The notes beneath the pieces are model-generated. The model was not told the origin of the DNA, did no database searches, and worked only from the letters and a program-made list of their open reading frames with translations. The position numbers were made by a program, and so were the translations under genes. Shown in pieces: positions 1 through 15,000 of a stretch of 64,000 bases of DNA. Positions within the stretch are counted from its first letter, which is position 1, and the number at the start of each line of letters is the position of its first letter. This DNA comes from Acanthaster planci. Lineage: Eukaryota; Echinodermata; Asteroidea; Valvatida; Acanthasteridae. The DNA is taken from positions 261,924 through 325,923 of the forward strand of contig NW_019091567.1 in the NCBI RefSeq assembly GCF_001949145.1. Direction: 5' to 3'.

Positions 1-3000
1 TAAACAGCGAAAGCTACGGAATGAAGATCATGTGGGACGGCAGGGAGACCTTCAAGCTCTTCGTAGACAAGGACATGTACAGCGAGAACATGTGTGGACT
101 GTGCGGCAGCCTTAAACCTCACAAGGACGGCATCTTCATCATGAAGAGCGGCTCAGAGGTGAAGGCTCAACCTGTCACTCGGAATGAAAATTTCTCTTTA
201 CCCAAGTCGAGATAATTATTATTGGTGGTCTGTGAACAGCTGAGCTTGCAGCCAGTGGGGAAATTGAGCAGAAGTGACACTTGCTAAACTATGCGTTTAG
301 GAGACACACCAAAATTTAAACTAAGACAGCGAGTTTACCAGTCTGTAGTCATTCCACTCAAAAGCAGTAGCATCTGAGGTTTTAATCGGGTGGGGGTAGA
401 TTACACTTAATATGGCCCAGGTGAGAAAAGAACGTGATACAAGACTCCGCCTACTCGTCCATAAGTTGGTAAACTCGGCCATGACAGGCTACCATTAAGT
501 TTAATTTGCACTGACCACCGTTTGTTGTTTTGTCCCTTGATTTGCTCAAGACAAAAGACATTATCGCCTTCGGAGACTCGTGGACTGCCAATCCATTCGA
601 ATGCCCCAGCTGCGATAATTGCGTTGATCTAGACTACTGCAATGAAGATGAGAAACTGATGCAGAGAGTCGAGGCAGCATGCGAGCCTATCAGGAATGCT
701 AAAGGTATGTTCTGATTTGGAATTAAGCTTCGCTTATTTTAATCACCTGGGATCAATTTGTGCCAAACCGGCGCCAATTTTCGGCCCTAAACTTGAACGG
801 CGAAGAGTGAGCCAAGTAAGACTGAACTCGACAAGTTAACCAAAAGGTGCAAGTTGAGACTGTGCTCCGGACCTGTTCATGTTGTTGGGTCCCACTGGTG
901 TCTTGAACCTCCGTACCCTTTCCACTTTTTCAGGTGTGTTCGCCGTGGGCCACAGACAGTTTGACCCGGCCGAGATGTACAGGACCTGCATCTATGACCT
1001 GTGCTCCCGCAAGGACTTCGACGACAAGCTGCGCTGCAACATGATGACGGAGTACGCCAACCGCATCCTGGTGGAGAACCGGCTGAGGTACCTCCAGGAA
1101 GGCAACGCCATTATCAGCTGGCGTGAAGTGCTCGACTGCCGTAAGTGTATCTTACCACCCTCCGCCAGTATCCCGGCCACACCTTCTCGTCTCTGAAATC
1201 GGTTTCCTAGCCTATTTTCCTGTGGCTGTTGTGTCATATATTGAAACATTCAATACGCACCGTGTATACCGTGAAACTGCCCCCTTAATAAAGGTACAGT
1301 TCATCGTTTGCGGTTGTAGAAAAAGTAACAGACAAAACTATTGTTGAAAAGCCTACTTGGTGTAAAGAGGTGGGACTAAACCCCCTCCCATTTTTATTTT
1401 GAAGAAAACAATGAAAAGAGGTCATTTCCAACAAATTGCCTATAGAAGCCCGCGCGCGTGTTGACATGACACATACATGTTCGCGCGCGTGGTTACCCTA
1501 ATTCGTCACTTTTAAGCACTTGACATCTCATTGCTGCATTTATGAGAACGTGTCCTGGATTTCCTGGAAATCCTGCCATGTAGTTGTTCTTGAACGTGTA
1601 TGAGGCGTCCTTCTTTAGATTTTGAGTAACTTTGTTGCCTCTGAGGAACACCATGCACAAATGACAAATGATGGACTGTAATTTTGCCATCCTTTATCGG
1701 TCCTGCAAGAGTGGAGAGTGTGTGTGAAACTTAAAGGAAACTTCCATAGGGTGAAAGTGATCGTCAGTGCGGACGTGGGGAAGTTAGGGCTCAGTTATAA
1801 CTTTTTAACAACAATCCACTCATTTGCGGCCGTGGGATTTGAACAGTAGTCGCCAAGGCGCCAGCAGGCGTGACACTGTTGTTGACTTGAATAAGAGACT
1901 CAAGTCAGACTCAAGTTGTTTTTGAACTTGAGATTTCACTTGACCGGGAAAGCAATGACTCATGGCTTTACTTGACTTGAACAGACGTGGCTTGTTGACC
2001 AACTTTTGTTGGAATAATTTACAAGTAAAAAATATTCATCTATGACTCCCATGTGCAAAATACTACCCTGTCTGTTTTCGTTAAACAGATGTACTGCATT
2101 GTCATTTAAAATATGAGGGTGGAAAATGAATAGGCAGACTGGCCAGTACCTGTCTTGCCAAATAAGTGAGATTATCTCATCACTGGCGTAGGATATCAGA
2201 AGTCAATTTATGAGGTCAGAGAGGCTTGAAAAATATTTGTGAACTTGACTCGGGGAAAAAAATTGACTCGCAACGCGAGTGGCAGGAGAATGACTCGTGA
2301 CTTGTTGTATAGAAAAGGAAATGACTTTGTTATACAATATAAGTGGCTTTGTGTGGGTCACAAGTGAAAGATGGGACAGTATTTGGGGGAACTGTGTCGT
2401 ATTGTGTTTTGGGATTCCCGCAGCGTTTGACTGTCCCCAGGGATCCACGTATACCATCTGTGCTAGTGCCTGCCAGCCGACCTGCTTCCAACCCATGGCC
2501 CCTGCCATGTGCCAGCTGAGCTGCGTGGAGGGTTGTGACCTCCCCGCCGGATACGTCATGGAGAACGGCAAGCCCGTCCCTGAGAACAAATGCGGCTGTC
2601 GCTACGGTGATAAGTACTACAACGTGAGTCCTTTTGCTCCTTCCGATCTCACTTCTTTCTTGGTTTGTATTTTTTTAGCTCGAGATGCAGGCCAACACGG
2701 GTGATTCACAATAGTGTGCCACCAAGAGTTTCTAATACGTTGGCCAATCACAGTGCACGGAATCTGTTGACCCTTTCCAAACGCGCATTTAGTCGACAGA
2801 TTTTGCGCATTCTGATCGGCCAATGCGTTTCAAAGTCTTGGGTGCCAGTGGATGAAGTGGCCAATTCTCATTGCTGTTGCTTCAGTGTGCTACTTTTCGT
2901 TTGATCTTTGAGTGGCAGGGGCTTTCTCAACCCCGTCCCAATTTCCTAGTGGAATTTAATTATGTTTACCCTGGCCATTCTTCATGCGATGAGATCTGTG

Positions 3001-6000
3001 TCGTTGCTCTTAAAATGCTTAGAGTTTTCAACTACATTCGGTAATATTAAGTAGCTGAAAAGATCTTCCAACAGTTGGAAGCTGTTGAATTCCTGCAAAA
3101 TATCTGATCACTTATGCAGGAACCTTGAGTAGGAGAAACGTATTGGACAGTGTTTTCAATTATGTAGAAATACGGACAATAGGACTCAATACATAGGCAA
3201 ACCGGGAAATGACTGGCACAAGTAACTGGTGGCGTTACTTCTTTTTTCCTTTTCGGGGGGCGGCAGCGCGACCAGTCCTGGTTGAACCATGACTGCACCT
3301 TGTCCTGCACCTGTGAGTCCGGGGGCCAGGCTGTCTGCACTGCGGTGAGCTGCAGCGAGCACGCCTCTTGCTGCTCCCGCAACCAGGTCCACGGCTGCCA
3401 CTGTGATGCCAATTACGTGGGTGTCGGCACCAGCAGGTGCCAATGTAAGTTGAACTTTTGGTTTGTGGCCCTGAAAAACTACTTCTTCGTCAACATAATG
3501 TAACAAAGAGGATGAAGTTGGTGGCTCACTCCACCGTGTCAATCGTTCTCGCTCGACTGCGGTAATTTCATTCAAACTACTTCAAAAACTAAGACCACAC
3601 CCAAAATGGGCATTGGTGCTGTTAACTTCAATGAAGATAAGTTTGGAAATGGTCGACAGAGGCCTGCCCCGTCACAAATGAGTGCTAGCGTTTGTACTCC
3701 TGTGGGCAGAACAACTTTGTCAGAATAACAAAGCATCCGTCTTCATTTGTTGTGTTGAGTAACCTTGTCTGAGAAACAGCACAAGTATCGCTAAAAGGTT
3801 ACTATAATTATCACAGAAATGTTTAGGTTTGAATAGAGCAATGCAAATACTTTGTATTACTTGTACAAATAGGGCAGAAGGGAGATGTGTTATTTTCAGG
3901 AATGATACCTTTGGGAGACACTAGGTACACGTGGACTATTTCAAAGTCTCTCTACTGCGTCATCCCTGCGAAGGAAAATGAATCTGTTTTGCTTTTGTGA
4001 GAAACTTAGATTGGCACTCAATCTGGAAGTGGATAAAAATTGTTTTCAATAGGTTTCACCTTTAGGGGCTCTGAATCGTCAAACGTTGCGCAGGAGCCTG
4101 TGGAAATGCCTGTTGAAGGTACCATTTGGAGGTAAATGTTGTTGTTATCGCCCATCCAGTGATCTGTCCGTCCAGCATGGGCAATGAAATCAAGCTGCGA
4201 GAACACAAGGATGAGGGCCACCACGCCATCATTGACTTGAGCCAGCGCGTGGCCTGCGAGGGCTACATCCGCTCCTTCACCATCAAGCGACACGCCGACT
4301 CCATTGAGCCCGTCACGCTCATCGTCTGGCGTCGGACGGAGGAAAAGAGCAAGTTCGTCATTGTGGGCAGCGCCCGGCTCTCCATCGCTGACGACAGCAT
4401 GGACCTCTGCACCTGCGCCAACTCCAAGATCCCCGTCCGCGTTGGGGATTACATTGGCTTCATGTCGGCCGGTGGCACCGTGTACTACGATGACGTGACC
4501 GACGAGGCTGGGGGACAAATTCTGTCAGCGCCGTACTTCGACTCGATCGAGCCCCTGACCGAGGTCCAGTTTCAGCCTATGCAAGGCTCGAGGGCATATT
4601 CCATCAACGTGTTTCTGGAATGTGAGTGAGTTCGTCTATCTTATTAAGCCTGTGGTCAAACACCGTTCACTCTCAACTGTGTTTGATTGAAGTCTGTTTC
4701 TTTCAAGTTTAAGATTCTGAAATATTGCAGGAATACAACCTTTATTTGATGGTCATTGGTCCGGGTATTTCTCACCCTTACAGTAGGAGAGCTGGGTTGG
4801 TGTATCGGTACATCCCTCACTTTTCATCTCTGTGACTCGGGGGGTGAAATCCCACCCAAGTCCGCTGGTAGACTGGTTTTCTACCATGTCTGATTCAGTG
4901 GGTTTTCCCCGTTATTTACTTGTCCACCAATTTCCTTCAACCCTCACTTTAACTTCCAAATGTTTGTTTTCTTCTCGTGCCATTTTATTGTCATTTTCCC
5001 CGTCTGGAGAACTGAGACATCTCCTCTACCTTCCACGCAACTAAAAACATGCCGTGAAGAAAAAATCAAAACCTACGCCACTGCAGTGAGGTTTTTGACC
5101 AGCATCAGAACGGTTCTCTTCATTCCGTTCATTCTGTGCATTCCAAGTGACAGTAATTTTCCTGTTTTTTTCCCCCCTCCTCCCTCTTCCCCGCCCACAG
5201 CATCTGAAGGCCATCGTGTCGAAGCATGTAAGTATTCCTCGTGGTCCTGTAGAATACTTGCGTTGCAACCAGTTCAGAGCTGACGTGTACCCAGAAGAGA
5301 ATTTTCATTTCCCTCCTTCAGTGTCCACCAGGAATGCAGGGGATATCAGTTGAAAAAAATATATATAAATGCATCGCGAAGTTCTTTGAGCACAGCACTG
5401 CCCGGTGGATGGAAGTTCTCTAAGGTGCTGTCCATAGGTTTGATTGCGTCCAAGCGTGTCCATTGTTCATTCGGAATTCATGAGGGAGCAACGTTTGTCC
5501 ACATTACCGAACTCATGAATTGTATCCACAAAGTACCCTGATGAATCTGTCCACGTGAGCCTTTGAACTCTTCAAGTATGTCCTAATGAGTCATGCCAGG
5601 AAAGCCAAAGGGGTACAAAAAGTTACATCAGTGGTTAAATTTTTAGTAACGTTTATTTGTGATTTCGTTTCGCACCTGGCATTCTACACTTCTATTTGTA
5701 TTCCCACTGCTTGCCTCTCGTTTTACTTGTTCCTTGTATGGGATCTTGTGATATTCACATGCAGTGACTTCAGAATGAAACGGGTGGAAAGTGTTTCTGT
5801 CTGTGGTCATACGTGCATGCTTTCAAAGCAATAGCAATGTAAATGAAAGACCCAAATGACTCATGTACCGTGATTTTAGAAGGTTGTTAGCATGTCCTGT
5901 GAAGGTGGTCTCAGCAGGCTGATTGCATTTGTAAGCTTTCCCTGTTCTTTTTTTTTTTACCTCAACTCTCATTCGGACACCAGTTAGGTGGAACTAGAAA

Positions 6001-9000
6001 CATGGTGTTCTCGCGCAACTTGTATTTTTTCTTGCATGTCGTGTTGATTTGAAACTTTACGTATGAACTGCTCATGAGTTTTTTACATGAGTGTGATATC
6101 CGAGCTCTAGGGGTTGGGGGAATCTACCCTCCTACCTGGCTGCGAGATGACTGAATAACCGGGGTTTCTTTAGGGTTAAGACAGGTGTGGTTGAGAAGCA
6201 CTCATATACGCTTGTGTACATCTTCCATGTCATCCAGTCATGTTCAGCAGCTACCTGGGCGTGCAGTCACGGGAGATCTCAGATAGCGCTATGACGGCTT
6301 CGTCCTCCCTGGGCAGCTATGAGGCCCACCGGGGCCGCCTGGACAACACCGAGTACGGCGCCTGCTCCTGGACGGCTGGCTCTTATGACACCGACCAGTG
6401 GCTGCAGGTGGACCTGGGCCAGAACACGCTGGTCATCGGGGTGGTTACCCAGGGTCACTGCGGCATCGTGGACCAGGACCGCTCCCCCGTGGGCTGTGTC
6501 AAACAGTTCAACGTCCAGTACAGCCATGATGGGCAAAACTTTGAGTACGCGACGGATGACAATGGCAAGGCTGATGTAAGTATTCTTTTCCTGTAAAGAG
6601 CCCCTCAGGTATTTCCAGCCCACTATTGGCTACTGTAATTCAATGGTTCTCACGTTTAGCTCACAATATTATAACAGTATCTGGCTTTGAAGTTTTTCCA
6701 GTGTTTTTTTGAGTATGTACCTTGGAAAAGTGAATGAAAAAAAACCAAAACAGATGAAAGGGGACAAAATCACCATTTGGCTTGAAAAAATTTTAGAAAT
6801 AACACTGTTGATGAAATGGCCCCTAAACAAATTGCCTCCTTCCCCCGGAAGGTCCTACTGATGCCTAAAGGTGCATATCAGTAAATCCACAGATGCTTAA
6901 GATTGGCGCAAAACATTCAGGACTTAGGAATGTTGGAGTAGTGAAAAGGGCTCATCAAAATGGTGAATTGGATCAGTCTAAAAGCTCTGTGTGTTCGATA
7001 TGTGCTCATTGCAATGAAAAATTGCCTCGCCCGTTTAATACACCTTCAGGTGTTGTCACCTGTATGTAGGTCTGTCGTAGGTCCCACCGTCCAAAGTCTT
7101 GCTGCATTAAGTCTGCCCGTGCATAATTGTGTGCAGGTGTGATGCGTGATACAAGGGCCCATGTTGAGGTTAAGCGTGGCAGCCATCTTCCCGGTCAGTG
7201 CTTCTGTCATTTAGGGTGTGCACAAAAGGTCGGCTCATGTGTATCCCTACAGAACAAAAACACTGACTGACAAGATGGCTGCCGGGCATATCCCCATAGG
7301 CCAGGGGTCACATTGTAAGGGTCCACAAACTTCTTGAAACGTGTTGTTTCTGGTGAAGTCCGTCACATCTGAAGTTCTTGCGTGCTAACAAAATCTGGCC
7401 TCTTACAATTCTGAGAATATTGTGTGATGATTGTGTGCGATTGCCAGGTCTTCGAGAGCAACTGCAGGTGTCAGAAGCACATCAAGAATTTCTTCCGGGA
7501 TGCCCTGATGACAAGATTCATTCGATTCCGACCGTTGCTCTGGAAACGGGCAATCAGCATGCGAGTGGATGTCATCGGACGAGATGGTAAGATTTAATGG
7601 CGGTTGACAAGCCACACCCAGATTCCAACGATCTGTGATGACGTATTATTTGGAAAGTGTCTATTAATTGTGACTTGCCATTTGGAATATTAATTTTCAA
7701 ATGATTAAATGCTTTCTCCAATGATTAACACCTTCGTGTGATCACTCTTTTCAAAATGTTATTTGAACTATTTCTTGCCGGGTGCTTTTAAAAATTCAGT
7801 GCCTACATACGGGCAGTTTTTCAATATCTTTGTTTTTCAAAAATCTTCAAAAATTCTTTTTTTCCTGAACGCCTAAGCCCCATAGAGTGTTTGTCAGGTG
7901 GCTACTCTAATCAGACAGACAAAATCTATTGATGCCAGAGTATTGCAGCCAGGCCTGCCGCCTTGTGAAAAGAGCCCAGATTTCGCAGTGTTACTTAAGT
8001 TTCTTTTGTTCCCGAAACTGGCACAGTGCGCTACTGGCATCTTTTCAATTCGGGCCAGATTAGCGTGCAGCGGTATTGTATCGCTCTCACTGGAGCGCTT
8101 TTGTTCCCGGTGGTAATCCGCTTGCGCTGAATGTCATAAACAGTGGTATTATCTTTCAAACAAAGACGGATTTCCTGCACTATTGACAAATGAAAACATG
8201 TTGGCAATTTCCAACAGCTGTGTCTTTTGTTCCGAGTATGGTCTTTTGTTACAAGGCCCAAGCTCTTTTGTCTGATTTCGAACAAAAGATTTATTCGCCT
8301 GGGAGCAGCTTGATCGATTGGGCGCTTTATAAATGTCAGTTATTATTATTATTATTATTACAAATCTCCCATCTTTGATATGGTTTTGATGATTAGCACT
8401 GAAACGTTGAAAAAAAGACGAAAGGGGAAGAATTGATCTGAAAGACAAGTCTTCAAGTTTTACTAAATCACATCTGCTTTGTCTTTTGGGATTGAAACAT
8501 CACCACTGCCTCATTATTGACTGCAGTTTTACTTGCTTCATCCCAGTTGAAGTCGACGAACCTGACGTGGGGGGAACTGACACTCCCGAGGAGGCAGAGG
8601 AAGAGGACATCGCTGTGGTGTTCACTGGCAAACCTTTCACCCGCTGTGGCTACCTGAAGGGGCTGCAGTACCGCCCCTTCAATGGGGAGTCCTTCATGAT
8701 GGCTGTCCTGCGCAAGACCGACCCCGACAACCCTGACGCCGACAAAACCTTCAAGCTCATTGGAAGTGCCTATGTGACTACGACCGGCAATGACAGGGTG
8801 CGATGACCCCTCTGGTTTTTATATCTGATCATGACAACCCTTGTTGGAGATACCTTTGCATCTGTCACTGCATGCATTCCTAGTCCAGTAAACCTGCATT
8901 TTCTGAAGGGCTAGGCCAAAATGGAAAGCAGAACAACAGAACATAAAAAGGGCTGTCATGCCCCAAACCTCTTCCTCTAACAAAGTCCCAAGCCGCCGGA

Positions 9001-12000
9001 TATTTATGCCAAGATGACCCCAGAAAATTTTTAAATTGGCCACTCAGTTTTGAAGGATAAACTAGAATGCCTGCTACAATAACCTGTTCATTGGATCAGT
9101 CATTGCCGCTGTTGGGAAAATTCAAAACTTCTCAGAGTTTAAACAATTTGGGCATGCGTGAGGTTTGGAAGTGTTGGCTTTTTTGACAGGGTAAACTCTA
9201 CATATTCTAAAATACAGTGCCCTCTGTAGATTCTCACTGTCTTGGAATGTGACAGGCGTCAGAAACAATTATTGGCACATCTATCGGGGTACAAAAAAAA
9301 TGCGTAGTCTTTCTTTGGTTCCCGAGTTGTTCCCGATTTTGGAGATGCTCCCGAATGCTAATCAGATGAAAGATTGGTGTAGTAATCCCTTATGGATATT
9401 TTGTCTTGGCTCACAGTTGCAGCGCTTTGAGGTCGCAGGAGAAAACGAGCGCATCCCCGTCCGCAGGGGCGACCTCCTGTGCCTGATCTTCCAGAAGCTG
9501 GCCATTGGCTACTCCCCGGGCGACAAACCCGCCGCAGATGTTCTGACCACCTCCCTAGGGCTGGATGAGTACAGGGCCATCATGCTGAACAGTGAAATCA
9601 CCTTCACCAATTCGTTAAGGAGGCGGTACAACGGGGTCAAGCCGATCATTCAAGGTGAGAATGCGGCCCAGTGCTGACGAGCCCAGAAAGAATGCTGAGC
9701 TCTGAAAATGCCCGCTTAGTTAGGGATCCTTAGCCCAAACACTGTGCAGTGCAATCTGTTCTTTGTGTCTTGTTCTAAGCTATTGGCATGCGTTTCTTGC
9801 CATATTTCAATTTCTTGAGCCAACGTGACTTGAGACTTGAGGGCTCACCGACACTTTGATATGAAAAGAGCCTTTTGGCCAACTCCATTGCCCTTGCCCC
9901 CCCCCAAAGATGTATACATACATGTGACCCGTCACAACCAGATGAGCGTAAAGTCACATTCTGCTCTTTTTCTATTTTGAGGGTTTAAACTCGTATTGAA
10001 GTGGAGGTCAATGGGGGAGAGGGCTACTGTAATATTTGGAAAGAGAAACCCGTCTTCTATTTAATTACAAATATTTCGCAGGATCATAGATTTAAAAATT
10101 TCATTTTCTCAGCAATTTTGCTGATAGCATTAGCCGTGCCTTGTCAGAAATGTTGAAAAATGTTGGGATCAAAGACGCAAAGGCGCCAAAATAATGTCAC
10201 ATTGTTACCTCATACTTTTACTCTGAGTGTTCTAAATGCGTACCATTGGAAAGTTCTCTTTTGCTAAATTCAAATACACCAATATCTCAATTTTTGAAAA
10301 TTCCAACTTTCAGCTCATTTTGTGGTGATTGGTCACATATTCCACGTAAAGTGTATTACGCTTTCTCTGACTTTGCTCAGTTGCATTTATCTGTGAAAGT
10401 TGTCAGCAGAGATGATGACTTGTGTTTCTTTCCAGTTTCAAGCAAGTGACTTGTTCATACCAAGCCTAGATTGAATCAGGTTCATTGTATCTGTGACTTG
10501 TTTTCCTTCTTTCCTACAGTTGCCACAACCATGACCATTCCACCAGGTAGGAAACCAATCCTTATTGTTGCTGAAAATCTTTTCCCTTCCCATTAAACAG
10601 CAGACAATGTGATATGCAGGCCATGCCTTTAAACAATTCTGGTGCTATGGCTGATCTCTATGGCACTGTGATTCTAGAGATCAAAGTTGTAGCCACAAGA
10701 CAACTGCTCTTTGTCAGGGCTGAAGTCTTTCATGCTGTGGCCACAAGATTCCTACCAGTAAAAGAACTTATTTTAAACGTTGCGTATTTGTAGAACAGCG
10801 TACCGCATGCTGTTGACCAAAGCTCCGTATGACAAACTCCCTGAACATTCTTCATGGATTCTGAGATCTGTTTAAGTGACATCATTAATCTGGTGACCTA
10901 GAATTCCCCCCCTCAAAAAAAAATGGAAGCTCAGTAAAGAACTCGGTATTGGTTGAGAGAAGAACATTCATGATTAATAATCAACTGCAACTTGAAAACA
11001 CAAACAACAATTGAGTCTCAAATCCAAACTTAAAGTTGCAGTCTTTATACTCAACGCAACGCAACGTTCTGGTAACGTTAAACAGTTCACGTTTCAGGCA
11101 GTCTGACCTTGGGACATCAACTAGCAGTGGAGTTTCAACAGTCAGCCTTGCACCAGATTTTTCAAACAATGATGAACACATCTGGTGAAAAAAAAAAACG
11201 CTCTTCAACTGTTCGTCTTGTTTTGACATCGTATTAGATCGGTGACTTGAGCGTTGTAGCATTGGGTGAAAGATAGCTTCAGATGTGTTACCAGTGCATT
11301 CTCCCCATGTATTTGTTCACCTCATTATCATTTGTGATAGTTAGCATGCTAGCATGCAAATCACTACTTCAAACAGGAGTACGAGAATTTTAGCTTTTTA
11401 GCTGATTTCAGCCTTTTTTTGTTAGATATTAACCCTGAGTTTCAGCTTTTCTGCACACCTTGTCTGCACAAAAGTAGCAGAACTTTTTGACATTTTAGCT
11501 TTTTTCATGTGAAAGGTAAAGAGTACTTAAGGTCACATGGCAATACGTCGACAGCCTGGAAACTTGCATGCTATGAAAACAACAAAATGTACATTGAGAA
11601 CAATTTTGGAAACACTCCACTCCTTCGATTACACTGACAGTGATGTCGATGGTCGGCCTTGGCGTGGAGGATGGACAGATCAAGGATGACCAGGTCACTG
11701 CCTCCAGCTTCTGCGACTCCCACAGCAAGGCGGTCCGGGCCCGTCTGGGTCTGAAAGACCAACAGGGTATGACCGGCGGGTGGTGTGCTCGGGAAGTGGA
11801 CCAGAGTGCCTACCTCCAGGTGAGACACTTGGCCTAGTAGCCTATTTATTGCTTTACAGTGTGGAAGATTTGCAGAGGCTTGTAAAGTTCATTTACAAAG
11901 AAATCAATAATCGGATCCCAATACAGAAAGAGTCAGTTTTCAGTGACATACAGAGGTATAAAATAAGTTTATTGAGAACCGATTGAGAAAGGTATTATAG

Positions 12001-15000
12001 TACATTAAGTCATAGTTCCAACGCCTTCGGGTTTGCCACTAAATATCAGTTCTTCAGGTTGGCATTGTTTCATTACAAAGCATCAGGTTTAACACCAAGA
12101 TTTGAGAAGAATAGATGATCCTGTTTGATTTTTAGTTTGAAAGAGTTGGGTGTTACAGTGTGTTTTTTCCGGGTAGACTCAGTGTGTATGCAAGACAGTT
12201 CCGGGTTACGTCAGAAATAACTCTCCACACCCCCCACCGTCGACTCCTCCTAAAGTTGACGGGAAGTTAGAAGTTGTCACTGTCTGTTAACACTACCCAG
12301 ATTAACTTCAACAAGAAGCGGAAGTGCGGTGGGGTAGTGACCCAGGGCCTCAGCAGCACCACGCGGCTATGGTATGTGCAGAAGTACGTGGTCAGATGCA
12401 GCGTCGACCTGGTGACCTGGCAGGACATCACAGACAAGGCTGGCGACACCGTGGTAAGACAGGGAACCGCTCTTGTAATGTTTTGTCTGCAGGCCTTTAA
12501 CTCACTCCAGCTCTGTGGTGTTCTCCGCACCGTGGCTGTGTGGCTCATAATTCTTTGCAATCTTCTCACAGCTCTACTAGTTTCTTTTTTGACATAACTG
12601 TAGCTCATTGCAGATCTGTCACATTCTTTACGCGTAATTTTGTAGTTATGCATTCGTTGTAACTAAATTTATGAAGCAAATGATAGAGTTTCCCTATATA
12701 TAATATGTTTCATGATTTATGTTCAAAAAGCCGTATCCTCTTCGAGTGATCCCTGTTCACCACTTCCCAGGTTGTATCATTTTATTGGGGCGTGATCCTT
12801 GGCTACATGGGGTGTCAGGTTTAATAGCTTTTGGCTAGCGCCCTCCCCTGAACAGAGATATTGACAAATGGGAAGAACCACCCACGGAGGGCTGAACAGT
12901 TCAGTTGGTAGAGGACCAATACAGTATTCTGGAGGTCACAGGTTCAAATCTTGCTCCAGTCAATTTCTTTGTTCATCTTTAAAATTGTAACTAAATTTAT
13001 TTAACAAAAACATCCTCTGAGACACCCATGGAGATGCCAGCAGCACATAACCTCTGTTCTCCCTCGGTTAATTAGCTCTTCAATTTGTTGGAGCTCTGTA
13101 ACATTCTTTATGCTTTGGTTCTGCATTTCCCAAATACGATCGGCCAATTTACTCATTTTGATCTCAGATGTACAGGATAGAAATATTGTAGGGATCTGCA
13201 GGTTTTTCAGATTCTCATTTTCCTGATACTCGTTGTTTGCCTGCGTGAGTAACACTCTGTGTATTTGAGTTGACTCAGTTCGACAGAATAAACAATCACA
13301 AGTTCCGCATCGAGCCGCTGTACCTCCTCTCTGTCTCAGGCAGATGCCATCCCGGGCCAAGTCATTGGCTCACTTGTAGACCCAACAGTGTTTGTACGTT
13401 GCTCAGAGCAGAGATAAAAACGTGTCCTCTTTCTGAATGGTGCAGATGTTCAGCGGCAATTACGACCAGGAGACTGAGGTCTCCAACTACTTTGCCACTA
13501 TATGGATGTGCAAGGCGATCCGCGTTGTGCCCATGATATGGATGGGCGACTTCCCTGCCATGAGACTTGATGTCTTGGGCTTACCAGGTAAATCTGCTTC
13601 ATAATTGACAGTTTGTTTGAAGAGGCAAAGCTTACACAAACAGAGGATTGGCAACACAACCTCCGTAGATAAAAATTAAAAGACATTAATGATGAATGTG
13701 CATTTAATTCTTAATTTTTGCCAGTCTTGCTTAGTACCAGTCAGTGTTGGAGTCTAGTCCTCAAATTCGAGTACAGAGTATTCCCAGTACTTCCATGATT
13801 GTTGGCATACCGCCCAGAGCCAAACGTACACATATGTGCATTTGGATGCCACCCACAGGGAAAGCAAAAATCATTCTCACAAGCAGAAAAAATGTCAACT
13901 TATAGCATGCTTGTCAAAAAACAAACTCTTGACAAAAAGGAATAGCAGCCAGCGTGTCTACAAAAATGGACGTTGACTTTTTCCCACGATGCACTGTTGG
14001 TGAAAAAGGATTCACCCCATAACAGAAGAAAGATTCTTATTGCCGTATCAAGATGCTCCAACAACAGAGAAATCATGCGCGAAAGATGTAATCCCTTTTT
14101 CTTTTACAGATGTGTCCAACGTGGAGCAGGAAATAGGCTTCACCTGCATCCACCGCCAGTACCAGGGGTCAGGCGGCTTCACCTTTGTCATGCCAGACAA
14201 GAAGTTCCCCTCAGATGGCTTTGTGACCGGCATCCGCTTCATGGCCGTCCGGCGAGGCTCTCTCCGAGTGATCATCTTCCGACCGATCGACCAGGAGGCC
14301 AAGAAATACAAGATCGTAGGGCGCAGATACATCAAGATCAAGAAGGCGGATGTAGGTCGCAGCTGAGTTCCTTTGAAATGTTTAAGAATATCTGTGAAAG
14401 TTCACTGAACTTCTTTCGTTTAAACATATAAAGGTCACACTTGTATTGGTTTTTCTTCCTTGGGGTTTTAGGTGGAAGTGGAAGTCAAGTTTAAACAGCA
14501 CAAGAAGAGGAGAAAGCAAAAGAAGTGGATCACCGTCAAGAAGGGCGACATGCTCGGCCTGTCCTTCACCCGCTCGGTCCTGTACAAAGGCATCGACAGC
14601 AATGACGTCACCGACGTTGTCTACTCCAGGAACGTCCAGATCTCCAACTTCCGCAAGCTGCGGTCTGGCCGGGCCATCACGTTCAGTGCGGTGGCAAAGC
14701 GCAGCTACTCCATTGTCGCCCTGTTCAAAGGTAGGCAGGCAGACAGCACATCTCGATCCAGTGTGCCCAGTGTGCTGACAGCCAGTCATCAACGGCAGTC
14801 TGGGCGTTACACAGTCATTTTGGGACTGGTGACCTGTTCTTGCTCATGAAATTTTCAGCATTGTATTTGAGTCAAGTCCTCTCGCAGGTCTTGAACTGGT
14901 CTTATCTTAGGACTTGTGGCTGGACATGTCAAAGACCCATGACCAGACTATGCCCGTGCTGAAACCCCCCCCCCCCCGTATCCTATGGCTAGCATCAACA

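Noticed and set aside
4018-4518. 166-residue minus-strand reading frame over module X copy 1
   Set aside because: It is the shadow of the + strand exon; the exon has matching phase, splice sites and four homologous copies.
7378-7590. Reading frame [11 protein letters not shown]... at the F5/8C domain 1 second exon
   Set aside because: Wrong frame; the frame starting at the acceptor 7448 gives VFESN...FIRFRPLLW, a clear discoidin end.
9465-9473. RGD triplet in module X copy 2 as an integrin-binding site
   Set aside because: It falls in the conserved GDxIG turn of the module, where the other copies have KGD, VGD or SGH, so it is more likely structural; not conserved within the gene.
12885-12985. 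Functional tRNA gene
   Set aside because: A and B boxes are recognisable but acceptor and anticodon stems do not pair properly; SINE remnant fits better.
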